Of a stretch of 64,000 bases of DNA, positions 39,489 through 47,297 are shown one piece after another (within the stretch, counting starts at the first letter, position 1; every line of letters begins with the position of its first letter). Source of the DNA: Xanthomonas chitinilytica (lineage in GTDB: Bacteria > Pseudomonadota > Gammaproteobacteria > Xanthomonadales > Xanthomonadaceae). The translations under genes and the position numbers were made by a program. The notes under the pieces are model-generated. The model searched no databases. It saw only the letters and a list, made by a program, of their open reading frames with translations, and had not been told where the DNA came from. The stretch spans positions 186,001-250,000 of the forward strand of contig NZ_JAPCHY010000004.1 in NCBI RefSeq assembly GCF_026107455.2. Reading direction: 5' to 3'.

Positions 39489-40277
39489 ATGGGCAGGCTT
39501 TGGACATGGGGCATGGCGGGACTGATGGGGCTGGCGGGCTTTCCGGCGCTGGCGGCGATGCAGGTCGAGCCGGTGGAATGGGAACACGACGGCACCCCCT
39601 TCAGCGGGGTGCTGGTCTATGACGATGGCGACAGCGACAAGCGCCCCGGACTGGTGATGGTGCCCAACTGGAAGGGCGTCAACGACTCGGCGGTGGAGAA
39701 GGCCAAGGCGATCGCCGGCGACGACTACGTGGTGCTGGTGGCCGACGTCTACGGCAAGGACGTGCGCCCGAAGAACGATGCCGAAGCCGGCCCGGTGGCC
39801 AAGGCATTGCGCGACGACCGCCCGCTGCTGCGCGCGCGCGCGCTCAAGGCGCTCGAGGTGCTCAAGGCGCAGGCCGGCAAGGCGCCGCTGGACAGCGCGC
39901 GCATCGGCGCGGTCGGTTTCTGTTTCGGCGGCACCACCGTGCTGGAGATGGCGCGTGCGGGTGCGCCGCTGGCCGGCGTGGTGAGCCTGCATGGCGGTCT
40001 CGCCACGCCATTGCCGGCGAAGGGCGAACTCGGTGTGCCGCTGCTGGTCCTCAACGGTGCCGACGACCAGGGCGTCACCCGGGAGGACATCGCCGGCTTC
40101 GAGCAGGAAATGAATGCGGCCGGGGCCGACTGGCAGTTCGTCAACTTCAGCGGGGCGGTGCACTGCTTCGCCGAGGCCGACGCCGCCAATCCGCCGGGCT
40201 GCGTCTACCACGAGCGTTCGGCCAGGCGTGCATTCCGGATGATGGACGACTTCTTCGAGGAGCGGTTCGGCGATTGA
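39489..40277 (+). CDS. Exported dienelactone hydrolase-family enzyme
   Basis: A 262-residue alpha/beta hydrolase with signal peptide (cleavage near FPALAAM). The nucleophile elbow is GAVGFCFGGTT, a Cys as in true dienelactone hydrolases, the acid is in LVLNGADDQGV, and the His in FSGAVHCFAEADA. The substrate is unknown; periplasmic DLH paralogues are common in xanthomonads. ATG at 39489. Confidence 0.92.
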   Translation: MGRLWTWGMAGLMGLAGFPALAAMQVEPVEWEHDGTPFSGVLVYDDGDSDKRPGLVMVPNWKGVNDSAVEKAKAIAGDDYVVLVADVYGKDVRPKNDAEAGPVAKALRDDRPLLRARALKALEVLKAQAGKAPLDSARIGAVGFCFGGTTVLEMARAGAPLAGVVSLHGGLATPLPAKGELGVPLLVLNGADDQGVTREDIAGFEQEMNAAGADWQFVNFSGAVHCFAEADAANPPGCVYHERSARRAFRMMDDFFEERFGD

Positions 40278-40326
40278 GCGCCGCCCGGCCGCCCCCGTCG
40301 TTCCGTGCGGGCGGGAAGTTCCTGGA

Positions 40327-40743
40327 TCACCGATGCGCTGGTCGCCCAGCGGCTTTCGTCCCGGAAACGCATCGGTACTGGTTGACCGGCCTGCCGGCTG
40401 TTGAAGAGCGTTCTCCGCCTGCGCGTGGACGACGGAAGGTTCCGTACCAGCCGCCCTGGAGCGGAGACGGCACTCCATCGCCGCAGGCCTTCGCGGCGGC
40501 GACAGCCCCGGCAATCGCCGCCCGGGCCTGCGGGCTGTTGCGCCAGCAGGGGCTGTCCAGCCTCGTCGAGGCCCGGGCCAGTATCCGTGTTGGATCGGCC
40601 GCGGCCAGCTGCCGCCGCGATTCGAAGCCCAACTGCTCCAGTCGCGCGACCACGGTCGCACCGACGCCCTTCACCTGCAGCAATGCGGCGCGCTCGTCGA
40701 AACCGCGCCGCGGATCGGCGTCAGTGGGTGCGCTCGACCGCAT
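40327..40743 (-). CDS. Small helix-hairpin-helix protein with abnormal C-terminal tail
   Basis: The frame encodes up to 138 residues. Residues ~14-88 look like a real small HhH protein: LLQVKGVGATVVARLEQLGF is the HhH motif and CWRNSPQARAAIAGAVAAA a conserved closing helix seen in short TfoX-C/Cdd1-like proteins. The remaining ~50 residues are Pro/Arg/Gly-rich and look like read-through into non-coding DNA, as if the original stop was lost. The ATG 40741-40743 lies 22 bases inside the ispB end. DNA binding is the expected role. Start and end are uncertain. Confidence 0.5.
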   Translation of the reverse strand: MRSSAPTDADPRRGFDERAALLQVKGVGATVVARLEQLGFESRRQLAAADPTRILARASTRLDSPCWRNSPQARAAIAGAVAAAKACGDGVPSPLQGGWYGTFRRPRAGGERSSTAGRPVNQYRCVSGTKAAGRPAHR

Positions 40744-41719
40744 AGCGGGCCAGGCCGCGCAGGGCGGCCACGGCGTCGTTCTCGCCGATCCCGTCGAGCG
40801 CGCGTTCGGCGGCTTCGGCGTATTCGGCGGCGCGGGCGCGGCTGTAGTCCAGGCCGCCGGTGGCCTGGATGGCGGCCAGCACTTCCGGCATCGCGCCGGC
40901 GTCGCCTTCCTGCACGATCTGGCGCAGGCGCTGCCGGATGGCCGCGTCCGAATGCGCCATCGCATGGATCAGCGGCAGCGTGGCTTTGCCCTCGGCCAGG
41001 TCGTCGCCCAGGTTCTTGCCCAGCTCCTCGGCGTTGGCCGAGTAGTCGAGCACGTCGTCGGCGATCTGGAAGGCATAGCCCAGGTGCATGCCGTAGTCGT
41101 ACAGCCGCTGCTGCAGCCCGGCATCGGCACCGGCCGCCAGCGCGCCGAGACGGGTGCCGGCGGCGAACAGCACCGCGGTCTTGCGCTCGATCACCCGCAG
41201 GTAGGCGGCCTCGTCGGTGTCCGGATTGTGCACGTGCAGCAACTGCAGCACTTCGCCCTCGGCGATGCGGTTGGTGGTGTCGGCCAGGATCTGCATCACC
41301 TCCATCCGGTCCAGTTCCACCATCAGCTGGAAGCTGCGCGAATACAGGAAGTCGCCGACCAGCACGCTCGGGGCGTTGCCCCACAGCGCGTTGGCGGTGC
41401 TGCGGCCGCGGCGCAGGTCCGATTCGTCCACCACGTCGTCGTGCAGCAGGGTCGAGGTGTGGATGAACTCGATGATCGCCGCCAGCTGGTGGTGGTCGGC
41501 GCCGGCGGCGCCCACCGCGTGCCCGGCCAGCATCACCAGCATCGGCCGCAGGCGCTTGCCGCCGGCGGAGATGATGTGGTCGGCGATCTGGTTGATCAGC
41601 ACCACGTCCGAGGAAAGGCGGCGTCGGATCAGCGCATCCACCGCCGCCATGTCGGGCGCGGCGAGCGACTGGATCTGGGGCAGGGCCAGCGCGGGGCGGG
41701 TGTCTTCGATGATGGTCAT
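40721..41719 (-). CDS. ispB: Octaprenyl diphosphate synthase-type polyprenyl synthetase
   Basis: A 332-residue trans-prenyltransferase. The first Asp-rich motif is LLHDDVVDESDLRRG and the second AFQIADDVLDYSA, with GKNLGDDLAEGKATLPLI after it, the arrangement of IspB. It makes the side chain of ubiquinone. ATG at 41717-41719; a TATAAT-like -10 (41747-41752, minus strand) lies upstream, back to back with the ssb promoter region. Confidence 0.95.
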   Translation of the reverse strand: MTIIEDTRPALALPQIQSLAAPDMAAVDALIRRRLSSDVVLINQIADHIISAGGKRLRPMLVMLAGHAVGAAGADHHQLAAIIEFIHTSTLLHDDVVDESDLRRGRSTANALWGNAPSVLVGDFLYSRSFQLMVELDRMEVMQILADTTNRIAEGEVLQLLHVHNPDTDEAAYLRVIERKTAVLFAAGTRLGALAAGADAGLQQRLYDYGMHLGYAFQIADDVLDYSANAEELGKNLGDDLAEGKATLPLIHAMAHSDAAIRQRLRQIVQEGDAGAMPEVLAAIQATGGLDYSRARAAEYAEAAERALDGIGENDAVAALRGLARYAVERTH

Positions 41720-41746
41720 GCGGTCGGGACTGGGGGCGTGCCGGGA

Positions 41747-41752
41747 ATTATA
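41747..41752 (-). promoter_or_regulatory. Probable -10 box of ispB
   Basis: TATAAT on the minus strand, 28 bases before the ispB ATG. No good -35 is visible at the expected distance. Confidence 0.4.
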
Positions 41753-41836
41753 GGGGTTGCGGCCGGGGACGGCCCGCCCGGGAGGGCTAGTCCCACCGCG
41801 GTTCGCGGCGTTCTCCGATACCCGCGGCAGGACCGC

Positions 41837-41842
41837 TATAAT
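41837..41842 (+). promoter_or_regulatory. Probable -10 box of ssb
   Basis: TATAAT 52 bases before the ssb ATG. The candidate -35 (TTCTCC, 41811-41816) is weak and 20 bases away. Confidence 0.4.
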
Positions 41843-41894
41843 TCACTCGCTATGCCCGCATCCGGCGGGTACATCCCAACGGAAGAAGGAACCT

Positions 41895-42398
41895 ATGGCC
41901 CGCGGCATCAACAAAGTCATCCTGGTCGGCAACCTCGGCAACGATCCGGACACCAAGTACACCCAGAGCGGCATGGCCGTGACCCGCATCAGCCTGGCCA
42001 CCACCAGCGTGCGCAAGGACCGCGACGGCAACCAGCAGGAGCGCACCGAATGGCACCGCGTGGTGTTCTTCGGCAAGCTCGGCGAGATCGCCGGCGAGTA
42101 CCTGCGCAAGGGCAGCCAGGTCTACGTGGAAGGCTCGCTGCGCTACGACAAGTACACCGGCCAGGACGGCGTGGAGAAGTACTCCACCGACATCGTCGCC
42201 GACGAGATGCAGATGCTCGGCGGCCGCGGCGAGGGCGGTGGCGGCATGGGCGGCGGCGAGCGTCCGCAGCGGCAGGCGGCACCGCGCCAGAACTACGGCG
42301 GCCAGGACCAGGGACAGCGCCCGCAGCGCCAGGCCCCGGCACAGCAGCCGGCCGCGCCGCCGATGGACGATTTCGCCGACGACGACATTCCGTTCTGA
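41895..42398 (+). CDS. ssb: Single-stranded DNA-binding protein
   Basis: A 167-residue SSB. The OB fold spans residues ~1-110 ([39 protein letters not shown]), followed by a Gly/Gln/Pro-rich linker and the acidic partner-binding tip DFADDDIPF. Start is the ATG at 41895; the longer frame from 41757 lacks similarity. Monocistronic with its own terminator. Confidence 0.97.
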   Translation: MARGINKVILVGNLGNDPDTKYTQSGMAVTRISLATTSVRKDRDGNQQERTEWHRVVFFGKLGEIAGEYLRKGSQVYVEGSLRYDKYTGQDGVEKYSTDIVADEMQMLGGRGEGGGGMGGGERPQRQAAPRQNYGGQDQGQRPQRQAPAQQPAAPPMDDFADDDIPF

Positions 42399-42423
42399 TC
42401 CGGAACGGAACTGGTTCGCCAGC

Positions 42424-42461
42424 AAAACCCCGGCAAGGCCCTGTGCCTTCTGGGGTTTTTT
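42424..42461 (+). terminator. Rho-independent terminator of ssb
   Basis: AAAACCCC (42424-42431) pairs with GGGGTTTT (42452-42459), with an inner AAGGC/GCCTT stem, followed by a run of six T in total. It starts 26 bases after the ssb stop. Confidence 0.85.
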
Positions 42462-42532
42462 GTTGGCAGTCGCTGCCGCGGCCTGCGCTGTTCTCCGGCC
42501 GGCCTTCCACCCGTGGAAGGCGTGAACGGATA

Positions 42533-43267
42533 TCACCCCACCACTTTGGCCGCCGTCGATACGCGCACCGCCTCTTCGGCGCCTTTGCGCTCGCTGTAGC
42601 GGTCCACCAGATAGTCGCTGCGGCCGCGCACCAGCAAGGTGAATTTCATCAGTTCTTCCATGACGTCCACCACGCGGTCGTAGTAGGACGACGGCTTCAT
42701 GCGGCCGTTGTCGTCGAACTCCTGCCACGCCTTGGCAACGGACGATTGGTTGGGGATGGTGACCATCCGCATCCAGCGCCCCAGGACCCGCAGCGTGTTG
42801 ACCACGTTGAAGGATTGCGAACCGCCACAGACCTGCATCACCGCCAGGGTCCTGCCCTGCGTGGGCCGCACGCTGCCGTCTTCCAGCGGCAACCAGTCGA
42901 TCTGGTTCTTGAACACGCCGGTGAGGGTGCCGTGGCGTTCGGGCGACACCCACACCTGGCCCTCCGACCACTGCGACCACGCCCGCAGCTGCTGCACCTT
43001 CGGATGGCTCTTGTCCACGCTGTCGAGCATGGGCAGGTCGTGCGGGTCGAACACGCGGGTTTCGGCGCCCAGGTGGCGCAGGATGCGCTCGGCTTCCAGC
43101 GCCAGTTTCCGGCTGAAGGACTGGGGCCGCAGGGAGCCGTAGAGGATGAGGATGCGGGGGCGGTGGCCCGCGCTGTCGGCGCCCAGCGTCTCGTGCTCGG
43201 GTCGCGGCAGCAGGTCCGTATCCAGGTGGAGGGGAAGGAGGGAGGGGGATTGTTCGGTCATGTTCAT
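42533..43267 (-). CDS. arsH: ArsH NADPH-dependent FMN reductase / organoarsenical oxidase
   Basis: A 244-residue flavoprotein. The phosphate-binding loop [18 protein letters not shown] and the signature [20 protein letters not shown] identify ArsH. It oxidises trivalent methyl- and aryl-arsenicals and can act as a quinone or azo reductase. Divergent from arsR with only 17 bases between the two ATGs (43265-43267 and 43285-43287), so expression must depend on overlapping promoters; ATG at 43261 is an alternative start. Confidence 0.95.
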   Translation of the reverse strand: MNMTEQSPSLLPLHLDTDLLPRPEHETLGADSAGHRPRILILYGSLRPQSFSRKLALEAERILRHLGAETRVFDPHDLPMLDSVDKSHPKVQQLRAWSQWSEGQVWVSPERHGTLTGVFKNQIDWLPLEDGSVRPTQGRTLAVMQVCGGSQSFNVVNTLRVLGRWMRMVTIPNQSSVAKAWQEFDDNGRMKPSSYYDRVVDVMEELMKFTLLVRGRSDYLVDRYSERKGAEEAVRVSTAAKVVG

Positions 43268-43303
43268 TCGATTATTCTAGAAACATGGAAACAAAACATG
43301 CAA
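43250..43303. promoter_or_regulatory. Overlapping divergent arsH/arsR promoters
   Basis: For arsR: -35-like TTGTTC (43250-43255), 17-base spacer, -10 TATTCT (43273-43278), placing the start of transcription at about the A of the arsR ATG. For arsH on the minus strand: TTGCAT (43298-43303), 18-base spacer, TAGAAT (43274-43279), again ending at about its ATG. The two -10 boxes overlap around the palindrome TTCTAGAA (43275-43282), a possible ArsR contact. Both -35 boxes match consensus poorly. Confidence 0.45.
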
Positions 43304-43617
43304 TCGCCGCGCTCACCGCCCTGGGTCATGCGACCCGATTGGCCGCTTTCCGTCTGCTGGTCGAAGCAGGCCCCGCCGGCCGCGTGGCGGGCGACATCGG
43401 AGAAGCCCTCGGCGTGCCCGGAGCCACGCTCTCCTTCCACCTCAAGGAGCTGCTGCACGCCGGGCTGGTGGAGAGCGAGAGCCAGGGGCGCCATGTCTGC
43501 TACCGCGCCAACTTCCAGGCGATGAACGGCCTGGTCGAATATCTCACCCACAACTGCTGCGCAGGCTCTTCCAGCGCGGCATGCGCGCCGGCAAGCGACG
43601 CGGCGTGCGGCTGCTGA
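43285..43617 (+). CDS. arsR: ArsR-family arsenite-responsive repressor
   Basis: A 110-residue winged-helix repressor. The recognition region is GVPGATLSFHLKELLHAGLVE. Instead of the classical CxCxxC in the DNA-binding helix, C-terminal cysteines are present: C91-C92 (THNCC), C100, C108 and C110, resembling the Acidithiobacillus-type ArsR whose As(III) site is C95/C96/C102. It should repress arsH and the arsR-arsC-acr3 genes and release on arsenite. Confidence 0.95.
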   Translation: METKHAIAALTALGHATRLAAFRLLVEAGPAGRVAGDIGEALGVPGATLSFHLKELLHAGLVESESQGRHVCYRANFQAMNGLVEYLTHNCCAGSSSAACAPASDAACGC

Positions 43618-43660
43618 GCGACCGGCAAAAACACCTCTTTCCTCCCACGACGGCATCGGC

Positions 43661-44173
43661 ATGACCCACAACGTTCTTTTCCTGTGCACCGGCAACAGCG
43701 CCCGCAGCGTCCTGGCCGAGGCCACGCTGCGCGCATGGGCCGGCCATCGCTTCAAGGTCTTCAGCGCCGGCAGCCAGCCCACTGGCACGGTGAACCCCTT
43801 TGCCTTGGCGCAACTGGCGGCCGAGGGCGTGTCCACGGCCGGGCTGCGGAGCAAGTCCTGGGACGAATTCACCACGCCGGAGGCGCCGCGCATGGACCTG
43901 GTGGTGACCGTATGCGATGCCGCGGCGGCGGAAACCTGCCCGGTGGTGTTCGGGGATTTCCTTCGGACCCATTGGGGCTTGCCTGACCCGGCCGCAGCCG
44001 ACGGCAGCGATGACGACAAGCGCGCAGCGTTCAAGCACGCCCACCGCGTCATCCAGGCCCGGCTGATGGCCTTCCTGGCGCTCCCGGCTGCGGTTTGGGA
44101 AGACCGCGCAGAACTCAAGGTGGCCCTGGACAGGATCGGCTTTGTCGAACCGGCGGACGCCGGCGATGAGTGA
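43661..44173 (+). CDS. arsC: Arsenate reductase, low-molecular-weight phosphatase type
   Basis: A 170-residue enzyme. The P-loop is C9-TGNSAR in VLFLCTGNSARSVLAE; resolving cysteines C85 (VVTVCDAA) and C93 (ETCPVV) are present, and the acid Asp is in WGLPDPAA. This is the thioredoxin/mycothiol-like LMW-PTP family rather than the glutaredoxin ArsC family. It reduces arsenate to arsenite for export by the downstream Acr3, with which it overlaps by 8 bases. Confidence 0.95.
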   Translation: MTHNVLFLCTGNSARSVLAEATLRAWAGHRFKVFSAGSQPTGTVNPFALAQLAAEGVSTAGLRSKSWDEFTTPEAPRMDLVVTVCDAAAAETCPVVFGDFLRTHWGLPDPAAADGSDDDKRAAFKHAHRVIQARLMAFLALPAAVWEDRAELKVALDRIGFVEPADAGDE

Positions 44174-45224
44174 TACGCCGCCACGCATGGGGGTGTTCGA
44201 GCGCTACCTGACCCTGTGGGTGGCGCTCTGCATCGTGGCGGGCACGCTGTTGGGCCACCAGTGGCCGTCCGTCTTCGTCCGTCTGGGAAGCATCGAATGG
44301 GCGCAGGTGAACCTGCCCGTGGCCCTGCTCATCTGGGTGATGATCGTGCCCATGCTGTTGAAGGTCGATTTCGGCGCGTTGCGTCAGGTCGGCCAGCATT
44401 GGCGCGGCATCGGCACCACGTTGTTCATCAACTGGGCGGTGAAGCCCTTCTCGATGGCCTTGCTCGGCTGGTTCTTCCTGCGCCACGTCTTCGGGCCGTG
44501 GCTGCCTGCCGACCAGGTGGACTCCTACATCGCCGGCCTCATCCTGCTGGCGGCCGCGCCCTGCACCGCGATGGTGTTCGTGTGGAGCAACCTGTGCCGC
44601 GGCGATGCCGCCTTCACCCTGAGCCAGGTGGCCTTGAACGACGCCATCATGGTGGTGGCGTTCGCGCCGCTGGTCGCGCTGTTGCTCGGCATTTCGTCGA
44701 TCGCGGTGCCGTGGGCCACGCTGGCCATCTCGGTGGGGCTCTACATCGTGGTGCCGGTGGTCATCGCCACAGGGCTGCGTGCCTGGGTGATGCGCAACGG
44801 CGGGCAGGCCCGGCTCGACGCCTGGTTGGCCATGCTGGGGCCGCTGTCATTGGCGGCCCTGCTGCTGATGCTGGTGCTGCTGTTCGGTTTCCAGGGTGGA
44901 CAGATCCTGGCGCAGCCGCTGGTCATTGCCATGCTGGCGGTGCCCATCCTCATCCAGGTCTATTTCAACTCGGGCCTGGCCTATCTGCTGAACCGCAGGC
45001 TGGGGGTGGCCCACCGCGTGGCCGGGCCTTCCGCGCTGATTGGCGCCAGCAACTTCTTCGAACTGGCGGTGGCGACGGCAGTGAGCATGTTCGGGGTCCA
45101 CTCCGGCGCGGCACTGGCAACGGTCGTAGGCGTGCTGATCGAAGTGCCGGTGATGCTGTCGGTGGTCCGCATCGTCAATCGCTCCAAAGGCTGGTACGAG
45201 CGGCACGGCGCGAGCGATCCATGA
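44166..45224 (+). CDS. acr3: Arsenite efflux permease of the ACR3 family
   Basis: A 352-residue inner-membrane carrier with ten predicted helices. ACR3 features seen are MIVPMLLKVDFG, the conserved Cys in LAAAPCTAMVFVWSNL, VALNDAIMVVAF and PSALIGASNFFELAVATA. Start is the ATG at 44166 inside the arsC end; an in-frame ATG at 44142 is less likely. It exports arsenite made by ArsC. Closes the ars operon. Confidence 0.95.
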   Translation: MSDTPPRMGVFERYLTLWVALCIVAGTLLGHQWPSVFVRLGSIEWAQVNLPVALLIWVMIVPMLLKVDFGALRQVGQHWRGIGTTLFINWAVKPFSMALLGWFFLRHVFGPWLPADQVDSYIAGLILLAAAPCTAMVFVWSNLCRGDAAFTLSQVALNDAIMVVAFAPLVALLLGISSIAVPWATLAISVGLYIVVPVVIATGLRAWVMRNGGQARLDAWLAMLGPLSLAALLLMLVLLFGFQGGQILAQPLVIAMLAVPILIQVYFNSGLAYLLNRRLGVAHRVAGPSALIGASNFFELAVATAVSMFGVHSGAALATVVGVLIEVPVMLSVVRIVNRSKGWYERHGASDP

Positions 45225-45285
45225 CCGGAAGCCGCCATTGCCGCGCCGCTCAGGTGCCATCCACGTGGTCCGCGGTGCAGCATCG

Positions 45286-45451
45286 TAGAATGCGCGGCTT
45301 GAGCGGAGAACCAACGGACATGTGAGCAAGGCGATTCCTTCGTAGACCCATCACGGGCCGCAGGGCACCACCACCGACGAGGTGGGCGGCCGGCAGTCCG
45401 ACTGGTCCACCGCCGCGCGGCTGCCTGCGCGGCCGACAACGGAGAATCCAC
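45286..45451 (+). promoter_or_regulatory. Structured leader of the ABC-F gene
   Basis: A -10-like TAGAAT (45286-45291) would give a leader of about 150 bases. It contains GGAG followed by ATGTGA (45320-45325, a start codon directly followed by stop) and, overlapping it, a GTG-started heptapeptide frame ending TAG at 45343-45345. Downstream are a GGCCGC/GCGGCC stem enclosing CACCACC/GGTG (about 45355-45393) and a 7-bp hairpin GCCGCGC/GCGCGGC (45412-45433) just before the ribosome site GGAG (45441-45444). This is the layout of a translation-attenuation leader. Confidence 0.4.
45322..45345 (+). CDS. Possible leader peptide of seven residues
   Basis: GTG-started frame encoding MSKAIPS, then TAG, inside the ABC-F leader. 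GGAG lies about 13 bases upstream. Overlaps the start-stop ATGTGA. Very short, so the support is only its position in front of the hairpins and the ABC-F gene. Confidence 0.25.
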   Translation: MSKAIPS

Positions 45452-47074
45452 ATGTCCGACGCGCGCATCCGCGTTTCCCACCTCGGTTTTTCCTGGCCGG
45501 ACGGTACCCCCGTACTGGACGACCTCTCGTTCGCCCTCGGTCCCGTGCGCACCGGCCTGGTGGCGCCGAACGGGGCTGGCAAGAGCACCCTGCTGCGGCT
45601 GCTCGCCGGCGAACTGCGGCCACTGGCCGGGCAGGTCGAGATGCAGGGCACGCTTGCCTACCTGCCGCAGCATCTGCCGCTGGATGCGGAAGCGACCGTG
45701 GCCGAGGTGCTGGGCATCGCGGACCGGCTCGCCGCGCTGGAGGCCATCCTGGCCGGCGATGCGGATCCGGCCAGTTTCGACATCCTGGACGGCGACTGGG
45801 ACCTGCGCGAGCGCGCAGCCGCGACCCTGGCGCGGCTCGGCCTGGGCGAGGTGCCGCTGCAGCGAAAACTGTCGACCTTCAGTGGCGGCGAAGCGATGTC
45901 GCTGGGGCTGGCCGCACGGCTGCTGCGGCGCCCCGACGTACTGCTGCTGGACGAACCCAGCAACCATCTCGATCGTGCCGCGCGCCGGCACCTGCACCGG
46001 GTGCTGGCGGAATGGCCGGGCTGCCTGCTGGTTGCCAGCCATGACCGTGAGCTGCTCGAGGGCATGCAACAGATCGCCGAGCTCGAGCCTTCCAGGCTGA
46101 AACTGTATGGAGGTGGTTTCGGCTTCTATCACCAGGCGGTGGAGGCCGAACAGCAGGCCGTCGAACAGCAGGTGCGCAACCTGCGCGGCGAGGTCCGGCG
46201 CGAGAAGCGCGAGATGCAGCAGTCGCGCGAACGCGCGCAACGGCGGGCCGGCAACGCCTCGCGCAACCTCGCCGACGCCGGCCTGCCGCGGATCGTGGCC
46301 GGGAAACTCAAGCGCGCGGCGCAGGTGTCCGCGGGCAAGGCGGACGAGGTCCACGCCGACCGCCTGACCCAGGTACGGGCGCGCTTGCAGGAAGCGGCGC
46401 GTTCGCTGCAGGAAAGCGCGTCCCTCGATCTCGCGCTGCCGGCCACGCGGGTGCCGGCCGAACGCGTGCTGTTCGCCGCAGAGAACCTGCGCGTGCAGCG
46501 GGATGGGCACTGGCTGTTCGGCGGGCATGGCATTTCGCTGACGATCCGTGGACCGGAACGGATCGCGCTGCTGGGCGCGAACGGTGTCGGCAAGTCCACG
46601 CTGCTGCAGGTGCTGGCCGGGGAACTGGCGCCGGACGAAGGCAGCGTCCGCCGGGGAGCGGGGCGGATCGCCCATCTGTCGCAGCGGCTGGACCTGCTCG
46701 ACCCGGCGCGCAGCGTGGCGGAAAACTTCGCCGATTTCGCGCCGGGCATGCCGGCGCCCGAGCGCGCCAATCTGCTCGCACGCCTGCAGTTCCGGGGCGC
46801 GCGGATGGATCTGCCGGTCGCGGCGCTGTCCGGCGGCGAACGCCTGCGCGCGGTGCTGGCCTGTGTGCTGCATGCCGAACCGGCGCCGCAGTTGCTGCTG
46901 CTGGACGAGCCGAGCAACAACCTCGACCTGGCCACGGTCGCGCAACTGGAGCAGGCCCTGCGTGCCTACCAGGGAGCACTGGTGGTGGTCAGCCACGATG
47001 CGGCGTTCCTCGACGCGATCGGCGTGACCCGCCGGCTGGAACTGACCGCCGACGGAATGCGCCAGGTCGGCTGA
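45452..47074 (+). CDS. ABC-F family ATPase
   Basis: A 540-residue soluble protein with two ABC domains and no membrane part. Walker A motifs are APNGAGKSTLLRLL and GANGVGKSTLLQVL; signatures FSGGEAMSLGLAARL and LSGGERLRAVLACVL; Walker B LLLDEPSNHLD and LLLDEPSNNLD. A charged linker (REKREMQQSRERAQRR) joins them. ABC-F proteins bind the ribosomal E site and relieve stalling or antibiotic inhibition; this one is closer to the uncharacterised proteobacterial type than to Uup or EttA. ATG at 45452 after GGAG. It sits between the ars operon and a peptidase gene remnant. Confidence 0.93.
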   Translation: MSDARIRVSHLGFSWPDGTPVLDDLSFALGPVRTGLVAPNGAGKSTLLRLLAGELRPLAGQVEMQGTLAYLPQHLPLDAEATVAEVLGIADRLAALEAILAGDADPASFDILDGDWDLRERAAATLARLGLGEVPLQRKLSTFSGGEAMSLGLAARLLRRPDVLLLDEPSNHLDRAARRHLHRVLAEWPGCLLVASHDRELLEGMQQIAELEPSRLKLYGGGFGFYHQAVEAEQQAVEQQVRNLRGEVRREKREMQQSRERAQRRAGNASRNLADAGLPRIVAGKLKRAAQVSAGKADEVHADRLTQVRARLQEAARSLQESASLDLALPATRVPAERVLFAAENLRVQRDGHWLFGGHGISLTIRGPERIALLGANGVGKSTLLQVLAGELAPDEGSVRRGAGRIAHLSQRLDLLDPARSVAENFADFAPGMPAPERANLLARLQFRGARMDLPVAALSGGERLRAVLACVLHAEPAPQLLLLDEPSNNLDLATVAQLEQALRAYQGALVVVSHDAAFLDAIGVTRRLELTADGMRQVG

Positions 47075-47105
47075 CATCGGCTGTGGTTGCTTTGCCAGCT
47101 AGCGC

Positions 47106-47225
47106 GGCACCGAGGGCCACGGCTTCTACACCGAGCCGCACCAGCGCGAGTACTACACCAGGTTGCTGGGCTTCCTGTCGCAGCATCTGGGCGGCGCGCC
47201 GGCGCAGGGCACCGCGCAACCCTGA
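47106..47225 (+). pseudogene. 3' remnant of an S9 (prolyl oligopeptidase family) peptidase gene
   Basis: Thirty-nine codons reading GTEGHGFYTEPHQREYYTRL and on to a stop at 47223-47225. This is the extreme C-terminus of an S9 peptidase, including the catalytic His of the EGHGF motif. An in-frame TAG (47100-47102) precedes it and no start or rest of the gene is present; the ABC-F stop lies 31 bases upstream. The rest of the peptidase gene was probably lost when the preceding DNA arrived. Confidence 0.75.
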
Positions 47226-47248
47226 GCAGGGTGGCAACGCAGCGGGAA

Positions 47249-47280
47249 ACGACAACGGCGCCGCGAGGCGCCGTTGTCGT
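47249..47280 (-). terminator. Hairpin terminator of the POT transporter gene
   Basis: A perfect 14-bp stem (ACGACAACGGCGCC) with a GCGA-type tetraloop, followed on the minus strand by TTTCCC. It lies 18 bases after the transporter stop and could also stop read-through from the left. Confidence 0.75.
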
Positions 47281-47297
47281 GCCGGGTGTCGGCGATG

